Source: Ruegeria arenilitoris
GTDB lineage: Bacteria; Pseudomonadota; Alphaproteobacteria; Rhodobacterales; Rhodobacteraceae
Assembly: GCF_013032445.1 (NCBI RefSeq)
Contig: NZ_WQCA01000003.1
Location: 1-64,000, forward strand
Reading direction: 5' to 3'
DNA length: 64,000 bases
Shown here piece after piece: positions 25,473 through 33,722 of this stretch (the stretch's first letter is position 1; each line of letters begins with the position of its first letter). The position numbers and the translations under genes are program-made. The notes under the pieces are model-generated. The model was not told the origin of the DNA. It ran no database searches and saw nothing but the letters and a program-made list of their open reading frames with translations.

Positions 25473-26180
25473 TCAGACCGAGCGGGTGATGCCTCCATCC
25501 ACGCGGATATTCTGGCCAGTGATATACGCGCCACCGTCCGAAGCAAGAAAGGCTACGGTCGCGGCGATCTCATCATAGGCTTTGCCGTAGCGCTCCATCG
25601 GGATGCGGGCCTTCCATTCCGGGTTTTCGGGCAGGCTGTCGATGAACCCCGGCAGTACGTTGTTCATACGCACGTTGTCGGGCGCGTATTTGTCGGAAAA
25701 AAGCTTGGAATAGGCCGCGAGCCCTGCTCGCATCACGCCAGAGGTTGGGAAGACCGGATCGGGTTCAAACGCCGCAAAAGTTGAGATGTTGATGATCGCG
25801 CCGGATTTCTGGTCGATCATGATGGGCGCAACAATTCGCGTGGCGCGCACGGCGTTCAGGAAGTAAACCTCCATCCCTTCGTGCCAGTCTTCGTCACTGA
25901 TCTCCAGAACCGGCGCGCGAGGACCATGACCGGCCGAGTTTACTAGCACGTCAATGCGACCCCATTTGGCCATGACCGAATCAACAAGCTTTTGCATGTC
26001 TGCGGTGGATTTGTTGGTGCCCGTTGCTCCAATTCCTCCTAGTTCAAACGCCAAGGCTTCGCCTTTGCCCGAAGATGACAGGATGGCGACATTGAATCCG
26101 TCTGCAGCCAGTCGGCGCGCGCTTTCTGCCCCCATACCACTGCCGCCGCCCATGATGATCGCGACTTTCTTATCGGTCAT
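25473..26180 (-). CDS. Short-chain dehydrogenase/reductase with altered catalytic residues
   Basis: 235 residues from ATG 26180, with TGGAGAAAA just upstream; the ATG at 26192 supplies that Shine-Dalgarno and is less likely. Cofactor-binding GGGSGMG (about residues 10-16), NSAGHG and NISTFAAFEP are present. Where classical SDRs have YxxxK, this one reads TSGVMRAGL, so the catalytic Tyr is Ser or Thr and the Lys is Arg. A known alphaproteobacterial subgroup has this look, so it may be a genuine divergent enzyme or a non-redox member. Divergent from the LysR gene at 26301. Confidence 0.88.
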   Translation of the reverse strand: MTDKKVAIIMGGGSGMGAESARRLAADGFNVAILSSSGKGEALAFELGGIGATGTNKSTADMQKLVDSVMAKWGRIDVLVNSAGHGPRAPVLEISDEDWHEGMEVYFLNAVRATRIVAPIMIDQKSGAIINISTFAAFEPDPVFPTSGVMRAGLAAYSKLFSDKYAPDNVRMNNVLPGFIDSLPENPEWKARIPMERYGKAYDEIAATVAFLASDGGAYITGQNIRVDGGITRSV

Positions 26181-26220
26181 GTTTTTCTCCATTTAATGAG
26201 TGCTTTTGATCTGTGGCTAA

Positions 26221-26240
26221 GATGGGGTGTGATGGGGTGT
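26221..26240. repeat. Perfect tandem duplication of a 10-mer
   Basis: GATGGGGTGT occurs twice back to back in the 120-bp divergent region between the SDR gene and the LysR gene. With a spacing of one helical turn it could be a regulator binding array, or a slippage product. Confidence 0.6.
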
Positions 26241-26300
26241 TTGACCAATGAGTAAATCTGCCTTAACCCTGTAGAGAATCTATTGATTAGGTGAAGGGAA

Positions 26301-27173
26301 ATGCGCAAACTTCCGCCCTTAAACGCGTTGAAGGCTTTTGAGGCCTCCGGGCGACATTTGAATTTTAGTCATGCCGCCGAAGAACTTGGTGTTACGCAGG
26401 GTGCCGTTGCCCAACATGTTCGGGCCCTTGAAGAATTGTTAAAAATCAAACTGTTTAGTCGAAGACCAAGAGGTTTGTCGCTGACGGATGAAGGTCGAAA
26501 ATACCTTGCCCCGATCCGTCGTGCCTTTGATTTGATGGCGGAAGCAACGGCCAGTCTGTCGCCTCAGGACGTCGTGGTCACAATCAGCACAACACCGTCT
26601 TTTGCTACACGCTGGTTGGTGCCCAGGCTTGGGGCTTTCGCGCAAGATCATCCGGATATCCGTCTGCGTCTGGATGCGTCAAACGCGCCGGCAAATTTTC
26701 AGACCGATGGAGTTGATATCGCGGTGCGACAGGGGAAGCCGCCTTTTGGACCCGGTTTGATCTCTGAGCCTTTGTTTTCCGCCGAACTGATCGCAGTATG
26801 TCACCCGGACTTGGCTGTAGGTAACAATCCGATCCGGATTCCAGCAGATTTGCTTAGTCATATCCTGCTTGAAGATACGCATGGTCAGTGGCCCCTGTTT
26901 TTGGAAGCTGCGCTGGGAGAGGTGCCTTCAACCGGGTTGAAAACGATGGCGTTTAGCCAGACTTCTCTTGCCATTGATGCCGCTATTGCCGGTCAAGGGG
27001 TGGCGCTGGCCAATCGAGAGTTTGTCGCGGATGATCTTCAGGCTAAGCGCCTGTGCCGACCGGTTTCCTTTTCGACCGTGGTGCAAGAAGGATACCATAT
27101 CGTTTCCCCACGCGAACCGAGAAATCCTCGGATCGTCGCCTCGGTTCGGGCTTGGCTCCTTGAGAACGTCTGA
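26301..27173 (+). CDS. LysR family transcriptional regulator, GcvA-like
   Basis: 290 residues. The N-terminal winged helix is MRKLPPLNALKAFEASGR followed by FSHAAEELGVTQGAVAQHVRALEE; the GcvA subgroup typically begins with LPPLNALRAFEAAAR. The substrate-binding domain starts near residue 92 (VVVTISTTPSFATRWLVPRLGAF). It is divergent from the SDR gene, the usual LysR arrangement, so it likely controls that gene and itself. Effector unknown. Confidence 0.92.
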   Translation: MRKLPPLNALKAFEASGRHLNFSHAAEELGVTQGAVAQHVRALEELLKIKLFSRRPRGLSLTDEGRKYLAPIRRAFDLMAEATASLSPQDVVVTISTTPSFATRWLVPRLGAFAQDHPDIRLRLDASNAPANFQTDGVDIAVRQGKPPFGPGLISEPLFSAELIAVCHPDLAVGNNPIRIPADLLSHILLEDTHGQWPLFLEAALGEVPSTGLKTMAFSQTSLAIDAAIAGQGVALANREFVADDLQAKRLCRPVSFSTVVQEGYHIVSPREPRNPRIVASVRAWLLENV

Positions 27174-27513
27174 AGTTTGAAATTCACAACAATTTGCATG
27201 CAACTTTGATACGCGCCACAACTGGCCGAGAGGCTCAGTTAATACCTGCGACGGCACTCAAAAATTGTTTTCGAATTTAGGGCAACCCTCTGACATCAAA
27301 TGTCTAACAGAGAATCCGGTCGCTAAACACGTGGATCAATGTTCTTTCATTTCGCTACCTGCTGCCGACAGCTTTTCGTGACTTTCGCCTCTTGTCCTGC
27401 GGTCTTCTGCCAAGGCCAATTGTAACGGAAATAATAACGCTTTATGTAGGGTGCTGATTTCAGAACTCGTGCCTTGGCAGGCGTGTGGTTGTTGCGCAAA
27501 GGACCCGGTGTAT
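27174..27513. other. Intergenic region without a recognised gene
   Basis: About 340 bp between the LysR gene and the YrbL-like gene. It is A+T-rich around 27240-27300 and 27410-27450. The downstream frame is open from 27451, but its first 21 codons lack a good ribosome site and family resemblance. I see no terminator with a U-run and no RNA gene. Confidence 0.5.
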
Positions 27514-28125
27514 ATGATTGACCTGAGTGGCGTCACTCCCTTGCGGGAAAGCCGCAATTACATGATTTTTCAACATCCGGAAATTGAAGGGGCGTTGTTG
27601 AAGGTTCGCACAGATGAGCCGGTCAGAAAGTACCTTCTGCCGCGCTATGCGGAATGGCGCTATGGCAACCTGCGGCAGTGGAACCGAGAGGCGAACGAAT
27701 ACCTTGCCGCGCTGAACCGGCAATGCCCGGAAATCGAGCGTCTGGCGGTGTTCATGGGTTATGCTCCGACTTCGCTGGGTCCTGCTATCGTGGTGGAAAA
27801 GTTGACCGGACCGGATGGGGAGCTTGCGCCGACTTTGAGGTCTGAACTGGCGGCGCTCAAGAAAGACCGGGCAGGGCGACAGCGGTTGTATGACGAGTTC
27901 ATGGAATTGTTGAATGATCTTGAGCGGGGTCAGATCATCGTTGGTGACATGTGGGCGGAGAACGTCGTACGCGCGCAGGAGCGAGGCGGAAAGCTGGCCA
28001 TTATCGATGGTCTGGGTGAAAGAGTGATGTTCCCGTTGACCCTTTTCAGTAACTGGGCTTTCCGAAGATCAATCGAACGCCGTCGGGAGCGTATGACCAA
28101 AGTGTTCAGGTTGGAGTCACCGTAA
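27514..28125 (+). CDS. YrbL family protein (PhoP-regulated protein family)
   Basis: 203 residues from ATG 27514 (AAAGGA about 9 nt upstream), preferred to 27451. Resembles YrbL of enterobacteria: a protein-kinase-like fold with RGQIIVGDMWAENVV near residue 147 (catalytic-loop-like), AIIDGLGERVMFPL (DFG-like), and a basic C-terminal helix (FRRSIERRRERM). In enterobacteria yrbL is a PhoP-regulated gene of unclear function; nothing more specific can be said. It converges on the LysR gene at 28139. Confidence 0.8.
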   Translation: MIDLSGVTPLRESRNYMIFQHPEIEGALLKVRTDEPVRKYLLPRYAEWRYGNLRQWNREANEYLAALNRQCPEIERLAVFMGYAPTSLGPAIVVEKLTGPDGELAPTLRSELAALKKDRAGRQRLYDEFMELLNDLERGQIIVGDMWAENVVRAQERGGKLAIIDGLGERVMFPLTLFSNWAFRRSIERRRERMTKVFRLESP

Positions 28126-28138
28126 CGCAGCGTTTGGC

Positions 28139-29008
28139 TTAGCCTGCGATGCGCAAAGGTTTGGCGCTTTCGACCTCTTTGCGGATCTCTTCGATCAGTG
28201 CCATCGCCGCAGGGTTTCGACGTTTCAGGTGCGTTCGCGCTATATAGGCTATGCTGGGCGGTTCGGGGAACAGGCCGTCAATGATTTCCATATCCGGAGT
28301 GACGTGCAGGCCGTTCAGCAGTGCAACGCCTAACCCCGAGCGCACCGCCGACTGAATGCCGGCTGCGCTGGGGCATTCCAGAACGCTGTCAAAACGATGG
28401 GGCCCATGACCCATGCCCCAATGTCGGTAAAAGCACTGGCTGTCGAAGGACAGGAACGGCACGGGTGCGGACAATTCGATACGAAAATCCGGCGATTTCA
28501 CCCAATGCAACTCGTCCTCGAACAGGATCAGATCATCGTGCAGCACGTCCTGACGAAAGATCTGCATGACCGCTACGTCCAACTCCCCGTTCTTCAACCA
28601 CGCTTGGACGTTCAGGCTTTGGCTGGTGCGCGTGCGGACGCGGACATCAGGGTATAGCCGCGTGAAACGACCCAGTATACGCGCAATATCGCTGGTGGTG
28701 GTGTCTTCGGTCATGCCCAGACGGATTGTCCCGGACAGAGGTTTTTTGCCCAACGAAGCCAGCGCCTCGTCATGCAATTCTGTAATCCGACGGGCATAGT
28801 CACACAGCCGTTGACCGGCATCAGTAAACAGTGGCCCTCCGGTTCGGCGGGCCAAAAGATCACAGTCCAGAGCTTGTTCCAACCGTCGAATTTTGTGGCT
28901 AACTGCGGATTGCGACAGCGCCAGATGTTCCGCTGCCCGCGTGACGCCGCCGTGGGCCGCGATGGCCAACAAGGCGCGAAGGGCATCGATTTCCAGACGT
29001 TCATTCAT
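28139..29008 (-). CDS. LysR family transcriptional regulator
   Basis: 289 residues if started at ATG 29008 (MNERLEIDALRALLAIAAHG); the frame is open to 29050 and the ATG at 29020 is an alternative. Winged helix: GVTRAAEHLALSQSAVSHKIRRLEQALDCDLL. The effector domain begins near residue 90 (GTIRLGMTEDTTTSD). Divergent from the alpha/beta hydrolase gene at 29115 and thus its probable regulator. A partially symmetric element lies at 29035-29052 between them. Confidence 0.91.
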   Translation of the reverse strand: MNERLEIDALRALLAIAAHGGVTRAAEHLALSQSAVSHKIRRLEQALDCDLLARRTGGPLFTDAGQRLCDYARRITELHDEALASLGKKPLSGTIRLGMTEDTTTSDIARILGRFTRLYPDVRVRTRTSQSLNVQAWLKNGELDVAVMQIFRQDVLHDDLILFEDELHWVKSPDFRIELSAPVPFLSFDSQCFYRHWGMGHGPHRFDSVLECPSAAGIQSAVRSGLGVALLNGLHVTPDMEIIDGLFPEPPSIAYIARTHLKRRNPAAMALIEEIRKEVESAKPLRIAG

Positions 29009-29034
29009 TTTTACGACCATGACAAGAACAGATT

Positions 29035-29052
29035 GAACGATGACAATCATTC
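29035..29052. promoter_or_regulatory. Candidate LysR binding element
   Basis: GAACGATGACAATCATTC has 7-bp arms matching at six positions (GAACGAT against GAATGAT) and lies between the divergent LysR and hydrolase genes. Position is right for a LysR site, but the symmetry is imperfect. Confidence 0.35.
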
Positions 29053-29114
29053 ATTTGTGTCACATCCTATCGCCGGTTTAGTCAACATGAAAGACAAATC
29101 ACCGGAGATCATTC

Positions 29115-29957
29115 ATGTCACATCTCGTCACCGACCACGCCCTGATCAACAACTCTCGTATAGCATATGGAATCCATGGCGTAGGCGAACCCGTCGTGCT
29201 GATCCACGGCACGCCATCCTCGTCTTACATCTGGCGCGACGTGCTGCCGGTACTGGTCGAGGCTGGTTACAAGGTCCATGTCTTCGATCTGCTGGGGTTT
29301 GGTCTTTCTGAACGTCCCTGGGACCCTTCGGTTGATACATCCGTATCCGCTCAGGTACCAATCCTCGAAGGGTTGCTGGATCTGTGGGGGCTGGATGACC
29401 TGCACGTGATCTCTCACGATATTGGCGGGGCCGTGGCACCGCGTTTTGCCATTCAGTCACCTGACCGGGTGCGGTCGCTGACAATGATCGACGTCGTCAG
29501 CTTTGACAGTTGGCCGTCCAAGCGCACCAAAGAACAGATGCAAGCGGGTCTTCAGCACCTGATCGATGCGCCGGATGCCCAACACAGCGAGCATTTTCGC
29601 GAGTGGCTTTTCTCGGCTGTACAGAACAAACAGCGTTTGGCCGATACAGCACTCGACACATATTTGGACTTTGTCAGTGGCCCCATCGGCCAGGGTAGCC
29701 TGTTCCAGCATCAGGTTCGGCACTATGATCCCAAACACACCAACAGCATCGAATATTCGAAACTGGGCGCATTGCCGGTCCAACTGATTTGGGGGGCTGA
29801 TGACGCATGGCAGGTGGTCGACTGGGCGCACAAGCTGCATGAAGCTATTCCGGGATCCGAGCTGCATATTCTGGAAAACTGCGGTCACTTCGCGATGGAG
29901 GACCAGCCTGAACAGATATCGGACCTGCTGGTCGACTTCCTCAAACGGAAAGGATGA
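29115..29957 (+). CDS. Alpha/beta hydrolase with aspartate nucleophile (haloalkane dehalogenase/epoxide hydrolase-like)
   Basis: 280 residues. Oxyanion-hole HGTPSSSYIWRDV (31-43); nucleophile elbow VISHDIGGAVA, giving Asp102 instead of Ser; the catalytic His lies in ENCGHFAMEDQP near residue 260. An Asp nucleophile is the mark of haloalkane/haloacid dehalogenases and epoxide hydrolases rather than esterases. Which of these applies is not resolved, because the halide-binding Trp pair is not certain (only W103-type residue replaced by Ile). Followed after 3 bp by a small membrane protein gene. Confidence 0.85.
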   Translation: MSHLVTDHALINNSRIAYGIHGVGEPVVLIHGTPSSSYIWRDVLPVLVEAGYKVHVFDLLGFGLSERPWDPSVDTSVSAQVPILEGLLDLWGLDDLHVISHDIGGAVAPRFAIQSPDRVRSLTMIDVVSFDSWPSKRTKEQMQAGLQHLIDAPDAQHSEHFREWLFSAVQNKQRLADTALDTYLDFVSGPIGQGSLFQHQVRHYDPKHTNSIEYSKLGALPVQLIWGADDAWQVVDWAHKLHEAIPGSELHILENCGHFAMEDQPEQISDLLVDFLKRKG

Positions 29958-29960
29958 GAC

Positions 29961-30209
29961 ATGGCTAAGATCAACACTTCCCGCCGTGGTCTGACAACCG
30001 TGTTTGAAGTCACCGGATCGGTTTTGGCAATGGCTTATGCCCTTCTGATCGCTTCGAATACCGGTGCCGAGCTTCTTGGATTTGCGCTTTTGCTATTGTC
30101 GGCTGGCCTGTTTGCTGCCTGGGCAATGATCGACCGGCGCTGGACCTTCCTGTTGCTTCAGGGGTTTTATGCGACCTCGGCGATTATTGGGCTAATCCGT
30201 TGGGCATGA
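29961..30209 (+). CDS. Small integral membrane protein
   Basis: 82 residues, ATG 29961, 3 bp after the hydrolase stop. Three hydrophobic segments: about residues 15-32, 37-54 and 59-80 (ending GFYATSAIIGLIRWA). N-terminus is basic, suggesting a cytoplasmic N-terminus. Family not recognised; the pairing with the hydrolase suggests cotranscription only. Confidence 0.72.
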   Translation: MAKINTSRRGLTTVFEVTGSVLAMAYALLIASNTGAELLGFALLLLSAGLFAAWAMIDRRWTFLLLQGFYATSAIIGLIRWA

Positions 30210-30485
30210 ACTTTGAATAGGGCTGCGGAAGAGTTCCTGCTCAGAATGCCCAATACCTATGGAAAACAGGATCGAGACCATCTTTCTGTTGATTAACGGC
30301 TTTACGGTGGTTGTCTGCCTTCATTGATGGAGCCATTGCTGGCAGGCAACGCCGAGCGGTTGCCTACCACGCTAAACATCATGGTGACTAGAAAGCTGGA
30401 AAACCGCAGGAACGGTTCTTCTTCGTCAGAATCTACAATTCTGAGTCGATTGAAATCCCTCGAGTTTGAAGTTGCCTAAGTTGGA
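30210..30485. other. Intergenic region without a recognised gene
   Basis: 276 bp between the small membrane protein gene and the convergent LysR gene. All frames are interrupted. A short inverted repeat AGGCAAC / GTTGCCT with an 8-nt loop lies near 30343-30365, without a U-run. It may be a weak bidirectional terminator or chance. Confidence 0.4.
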
Positions 30486-31349
30486 TCAGGCTTGGTCTTG
30501 GGCCTTTTGGCGCTGAATGTCGGCGAACCACTGCACAAAGGCGTCGACCTCGGGCGAGCGTCGCTGCACCGCCAGAAAATACCCTTCACTGGCCGGGGCA
30601 GAGGCCTCACTTGCAAGCACAACCTGACCGGTTTGTATGGCGTGATCAGCGATCAGAGCGTTAACCAAAGCGACTCCGTTGCCGGTTGTGGCCAGTTGCA
30701 GGGCAAGCCCGTAGGAGTCGACATAAAATTCGGGGGTGCCAACCGGCATACCGGTTGCTTCAGCCCAGGACGCCCAATTGTCAGACGTACCAACTGTTCC
30801 GATAAGCGGTAGGTCTTGTAGGCCGCCCGAAAGGTGCGGCGCTTTGACTGCGATCAGATGGTTGGGTCGCAGTGCTGTCGCATCCCGCCCCACCTGCTTT
30901 TCCGACCCGAACCGAATCTCGACATCCGCTCGAGAGGCGGCGAATTCATCGGGCCAGATCGTGCTGACGAACCGCACGGAGGTATCGGGATTCTGTTGCT
31001 GAAACCGGGGCAGGGCTGGGGAGATCACCCATTCCAGAACACTGACCGAGGCCGCAACGGTGATATGCCGTGCCCGTTCCTCGGCCAGATAGGGCGAGGC
31101 GGCAGAGTGTAGCATCTCAAGTGCGGCTTCAACCTGCGGCAGCAGCTTGCGGCCTTCATCGGTCAGGGACAGCCCGCGTGCGTGGCGGTGAAACAGCACT
31201 ACGCCCAGCCGCGTTTCCAGCGATCTGATCTGCTGGCTGACAGCGGATTGCGTCAGTCCGATTTCCTCGGCGGCGGCGGTCGAACTGAGCCGTCGGGCCG
31301 CGGCTTCGAACGATCTGAACCACGTCAGTGGGGGCAGGGATTTCGACAT
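30486..31349 (-). CDS. LysR family transcriptional regulator, GcvA-like
   Basis: 287 residues from ATG 31349 (MSKSLPPLTWFRSFEAAARR); an upstream start at 31373 is less typical of the subgroup. Helix-turn-helix LSSTAAAEEIGLTQSAVSQQIRSLE. The effector domain starts near residue 93 (HITVAASVSVLEWVISPAL). Divergent from the six-gene flavin-monooxygenase operon at 31431 with a LysR-type box at 31363-31377 between, so it is the likely operon regulator. Confidence 0.92.
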   Translation of the reverse strand: MSKSLPPLTWFRSFEAAARRLSSTAAAEEIGLTQSAVSQQIRSLETRLGVVLFHRHARGLSLTDEGRKLLPQVEAALEMLHSAASPYLAEERARHITVAASVSVLEWVISPALPRFQQQNPDTSVRFVSTIWPDEFAASRADVEIRFGSEKQVGRDATALRPNHLIAVKAPHLSGGLQDLPLIGTVGTSDNWASWAEATGMPVGTPEFYVDSYGLALQLATTGNGVALVNALIADHAIQTGQVVLASEASAPASEGYFLAVQRRSPEVDAFVQWFADIQRQKAQDQA

Positions 31350-31362
31350 TGGTAACCTACAT

Positions 31363-31377
31363 ATTAGAGTCACTAAT
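31363..31377. promoter_or_regulatory. Candidate LysR box ATTAGAGTCACTAAT
   Basis: ATTAG and CTAAT arms flank AGTCA and contain the LysR T-N11-A pattern (T31364 to A31376). It lies in the 81 bp between the divergent LysR gene and the AA_synth gene, the expected recognition-site position. Confidence 0.6.
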
Positions 31378-31430
31378 ACCTAAGACTAAAGTTCTTTCGT
31401 TTGTCAAAGCGGTCCCCGAGCGAGGATAGT

Positions 31431-32057
31431 TTGGCAACGACAGAAAAGGGGGCGCTCGTGGAGCCAAATATTCGGAAAATCGTGACCTATGACGAAGAGG
31501 TTCTGGTCGAAGGATTTCGCAAGGCCGAGCGCCCGTGGCGAATGTTTGCTGTGGCAGCAGTGGTGTCGAACCCCTGGGCGGGACGTTATGTGGAAGATCT
31601 TCGCCCCGAAATTCTGAGCTTTGCCCCAATTCTGGGCGCGGAACTGACCAGCCGGATGATCGCTTTGGCGGGTAGCGGTGATGCTATCGAGGCGTATGGC
31701 AAGGCCGCCGTCGTCGGGTTGGACGGCGAAGTCGAGCACGCCTCGGGCCTGATCCACACGCTGCATTTCGGCAATCATTTCCGGCAGGCCGTGGCAGCGA
31801 AATCCTATCTGTCCTTCACTAATACACGCGGTCCTGCAAACGCGCCGATCATGGTGCCTTTGATGGACAAGAACGACGCAGGCCGTCGGTCTCACTATCT
31901 GACGTTACAGTTTTCAATCCCCGATGCCCCGCGCGCGGATGAAGTGGTGATTGTGCTGGGCGGCGCAACGTCGGGACGGCCTCACCATCGGATCGGAGAC
32001 CGCTACCAGGATTTGAAGGATCTGGGTCATGACGTGGACAACCCGGCCTCGGTCTGA
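31431..32057 (+). CDS. Amino acid synthesis (AA_synth, DUF1185-like) family protein
   Basis: 208 residues from TTG 31431 (GAGGA 4-5 nt upstream); TTG 31401 and GTG 31458 are alternatives. Typical features of this family: KIVTYDEEVLVEGFR at the start, PWRMFAVAAVVSNPWAGRYVEDL and YGKAAVVGLDGEVEHASGLIHTLHFGN. The family is found in catabolic operons of proteobacteria; the biochemical role is not established, despite the name. First gene of an operon that continues with an alpha/beta hydrolase (29-bp overlap), a flavin reductase, an LLM monooxygenase, an aldehyde dehydrogenase and a DUF1989 protein. Confidence 0.85.
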   Translation: MATTEKGALVEPNIRKIVTYDEEVLVEGFRKAERPWRMFAVAAVVSNPWAGRYVEDLRPEILSFAPILGAELTSRMIALAGSGDAIEAYGKAAVVGLDGEVEHASGLIHTLHFGNHFRQAVAAKSYLSFTNTRGPANAPIMVPLMDKNDAGRRSHYLTLQFSIPDAPRADEVVIVLGGATSGRPHHRIGDRYQDLKDLGHDVDNPASV

Positions 32058-32808
32058 GTTCGGCGAACTGGCCGCAGTTGATGCGGGCGAGGGGCCTTTG
32101 GTCATTCTGCTTCACGGCGTTGGCTTACGTGCCGAAGCCTGGGGTGGGCAGATCAAGCCTCTGGTCTCTGCCGGATATCGCGTGCTGTGCCCGGATATGC
32201 CCGGGCATGGCGAAACCCCATTCGCTGCGGTTGATGGGCTGGACAGCTATGCCGCACCGGTGGCTGAACTGATACAAGAGCCAGCCGTATTGATCGGGCA
32301 TTCGATGGGGGCGTTGATTGCGACCCATATTACAGCCTCGGGCAATCCGAATGTCAAAGGTATTGCCGCATTGAATGCCATTTTTCAACGGCCAGAAACG
32401 GCCCGTCAGGCCGTCTTGTCCCGAGCACATACATTGGATGAGACGAAACCCAACGACGCGTCGGTCACTCTACAACGATGGTTTGCCGAGGTTGTGTCCG
32501 CGGAACGCGATGCTTGTGCGCGCTGGCTAAATGAGGTCGATCCGTGCGCATACAAAGCCGCCTATACGGTATTTGCTGAAAGTGATGGGCCGACTAAGGC
32601 GCAACTAGCCGCAATTCATTGCCCGGCCTTGTTCTTGACCGGCGCGGATGAGCCGAACTCCACCCCCCAAATGTCGCGTGGCATGGCTGATTTGGCGCCA
32701 CACGGAAGGGCTGAGATCATTCCAAACGCCGCGCATATGATGCCGATGACCCATGCGGATGTGGTCAACACCATCCTGTTGCGTTTTCTGCAGGAGTGTT
32801 TGCCATGA
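32029..32808 (+). CDS. Alpha/beta hydrolase
   Basis: 259 residues. HGVGLRAEAWGGQ oxyanion region (residues 29-41), DMPGHGETP, and the serine nucleophile elbow LIGHSMGALIA near residue 92; the acid is in LTGADEPNS and the His in PNAAHMMPM. It probably hydrolyses an ester, lactone or amide made by the monooxygenase encoded downstream. The operon order loosely recalls RutD near RutF in pyrimidine breakdown, but the other rut genes are absent. Starts inside the preceding gene (29-bp overlap) and ends in an ATGA overlap with the flavin reductase gene. Confidence 0.88.
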   Translation: MTWTTRPRSEFGELAAVDAGEGPLVILLHGVGLRAEAWGGQIKPLVSAGYRVLCPDMPGHGETPFAAVDGLDSYAAPVAELIQEPAVLIGHSMGALIATHITASGNPNVKGIAALNAIFQRPETARQAVLSRAHTLDETKPNDASVTLQRWFAEVVSAERDACARWLNEVDPCAYKAAYTVFAESDGPTKAQLAAIHCPALFLTGADEPNSTPQMSRGMADLAPHGRAEIIPNAAHMMPMTHADVVNTILLRFLQECLP

Positions 32809-33713
32809 CAACGCTTGACCCACGCGCTCTGCGCGACGCCTTTGGCAGCTTCATGACCGGTGTGACGGTGGTGACAACACGCGACGAGACCGGTGCGCCG
32901 GTCGGATTCACGGCCAATTCCTTTTCCTCCGTGTCCCTTGATCCGCCGTTGTTGCTGGTTTGTCCGGGCAAATTCCTGTCCAGTTACGAGGTCTTCACCG
33001 GTTGCCGACACTTCGCCGTCAATATCCTGGCCGAGGGTCAGCAGGAGGTGTCGAACACCTTTGCCGGATACAAGGGAGATCGGTTCGCGAAAGTTGCCCA
33101 CCGGAACGGTGTGCACGACCTGCCGCTGATCGATGGAGCACTGGCGCAGTTCAGTTGCGAAACGCATCAGGCCATCCCGGCGGGCGACCACACCATTCTA
33201 ATGGGGAGGGTGCTTGATTTCTCTCACGCTGCGGGCGACGGCCTTGGCTATGTTGGCGGCTCGTATTTCAGCCTGGGTCTGGAACGCGAGATGGACTCGA
33301 AAGTACCGACGCTTTGCGGGGCGATCATTTCGTCTGAGGACAAGGTTCTGCTGGAACAACGTGACGGTCGTTTCCGTCCGGTTCAGGTCGCGGGTGCAGA
33401 ACCCGGTGGTCAGCGAAACAGGCTGGCGCAGGGATTGGCCGAACGGGGCATCGACGCGCGGATCGATCAGGTTTATTCCGCGTTCAACGACGCGGAAACC
33501 AAGCTGCACTACACGTTCTTTCTGGCTTCCACTGAACAGGCCGCCCCGCCCGATAATACCCGTTGGGTCGCAGTCGAAGACCTGCCCAACCTGACCTATG
33601 CCACCCCCGGCATTCACCACATGATGACCCGCTTTGCGCGTGAGGCCCAGACTGGCGATTTCGCCCTCTATTTGGGTGACGCCGAACGGGGCGACATTCA
33701 TAGTTTTCGCTAA
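32805..33713 (+). CDS. Flavin reductase fused to a degenerate Nudix-like domain
   Basis: 302 residues from ATG 32805, which overlaps the hydrolase stop (ATGA). Residues about 1-160 are a flavin-reductase-like FMN-binding split barrel (LRDAFGSFMTGVTVVTT, GFTANSFSSVSLDPPLLLV). It would supply reduced FMN to the LLM monooxygenase encoded next. Residues about 165-300 form a second domain resembling a Nudix fold (LCGAIISSEDKVLLEQRDG ... TRWVAVEDLPNL), but the REUXEE catalytic part of the Nudix box is missing (RLAQGLAERGIDARI in its place). It may be a ligand- or nucleotide-sensing domain. The fusion is unusual. Confidence 0.88.
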   Translation: MTTLDPRALRDAFGSFMTGVTVVTTRDETGAPVGFTANSFSSVSLDPPLLLVCPGKFLSSYEVFTGCRHFAVNILAEGQQEVSNTFAGYKGDRFAKVAHRNGVHDLPLIDGALAQFSCETHQAIPAGDHTILMGRVLDFSHAAGDGLGYVGGSYFSLGLEREMDSKVPTLCGAIISSEDKVLLEQRDGRFRPVQVAGAEPGGQRNRLAQGLAERGIDARIDQVYSAFNDAETKLHYTFFLASTEQAAPPDNTRWVAVEDLPNLTYATPGIHHMMTRFAREAQTGDFALYLGDAERGDIHSFR

Positions 33714-33722
33714 AGGAGCCGG

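Noticed and set aside
30343..30365. Short inverted repeat AGGCAAC/GTTGCCT as a terminator
   Set aside because: Only 7 bp and no U-run; not enough to call it.
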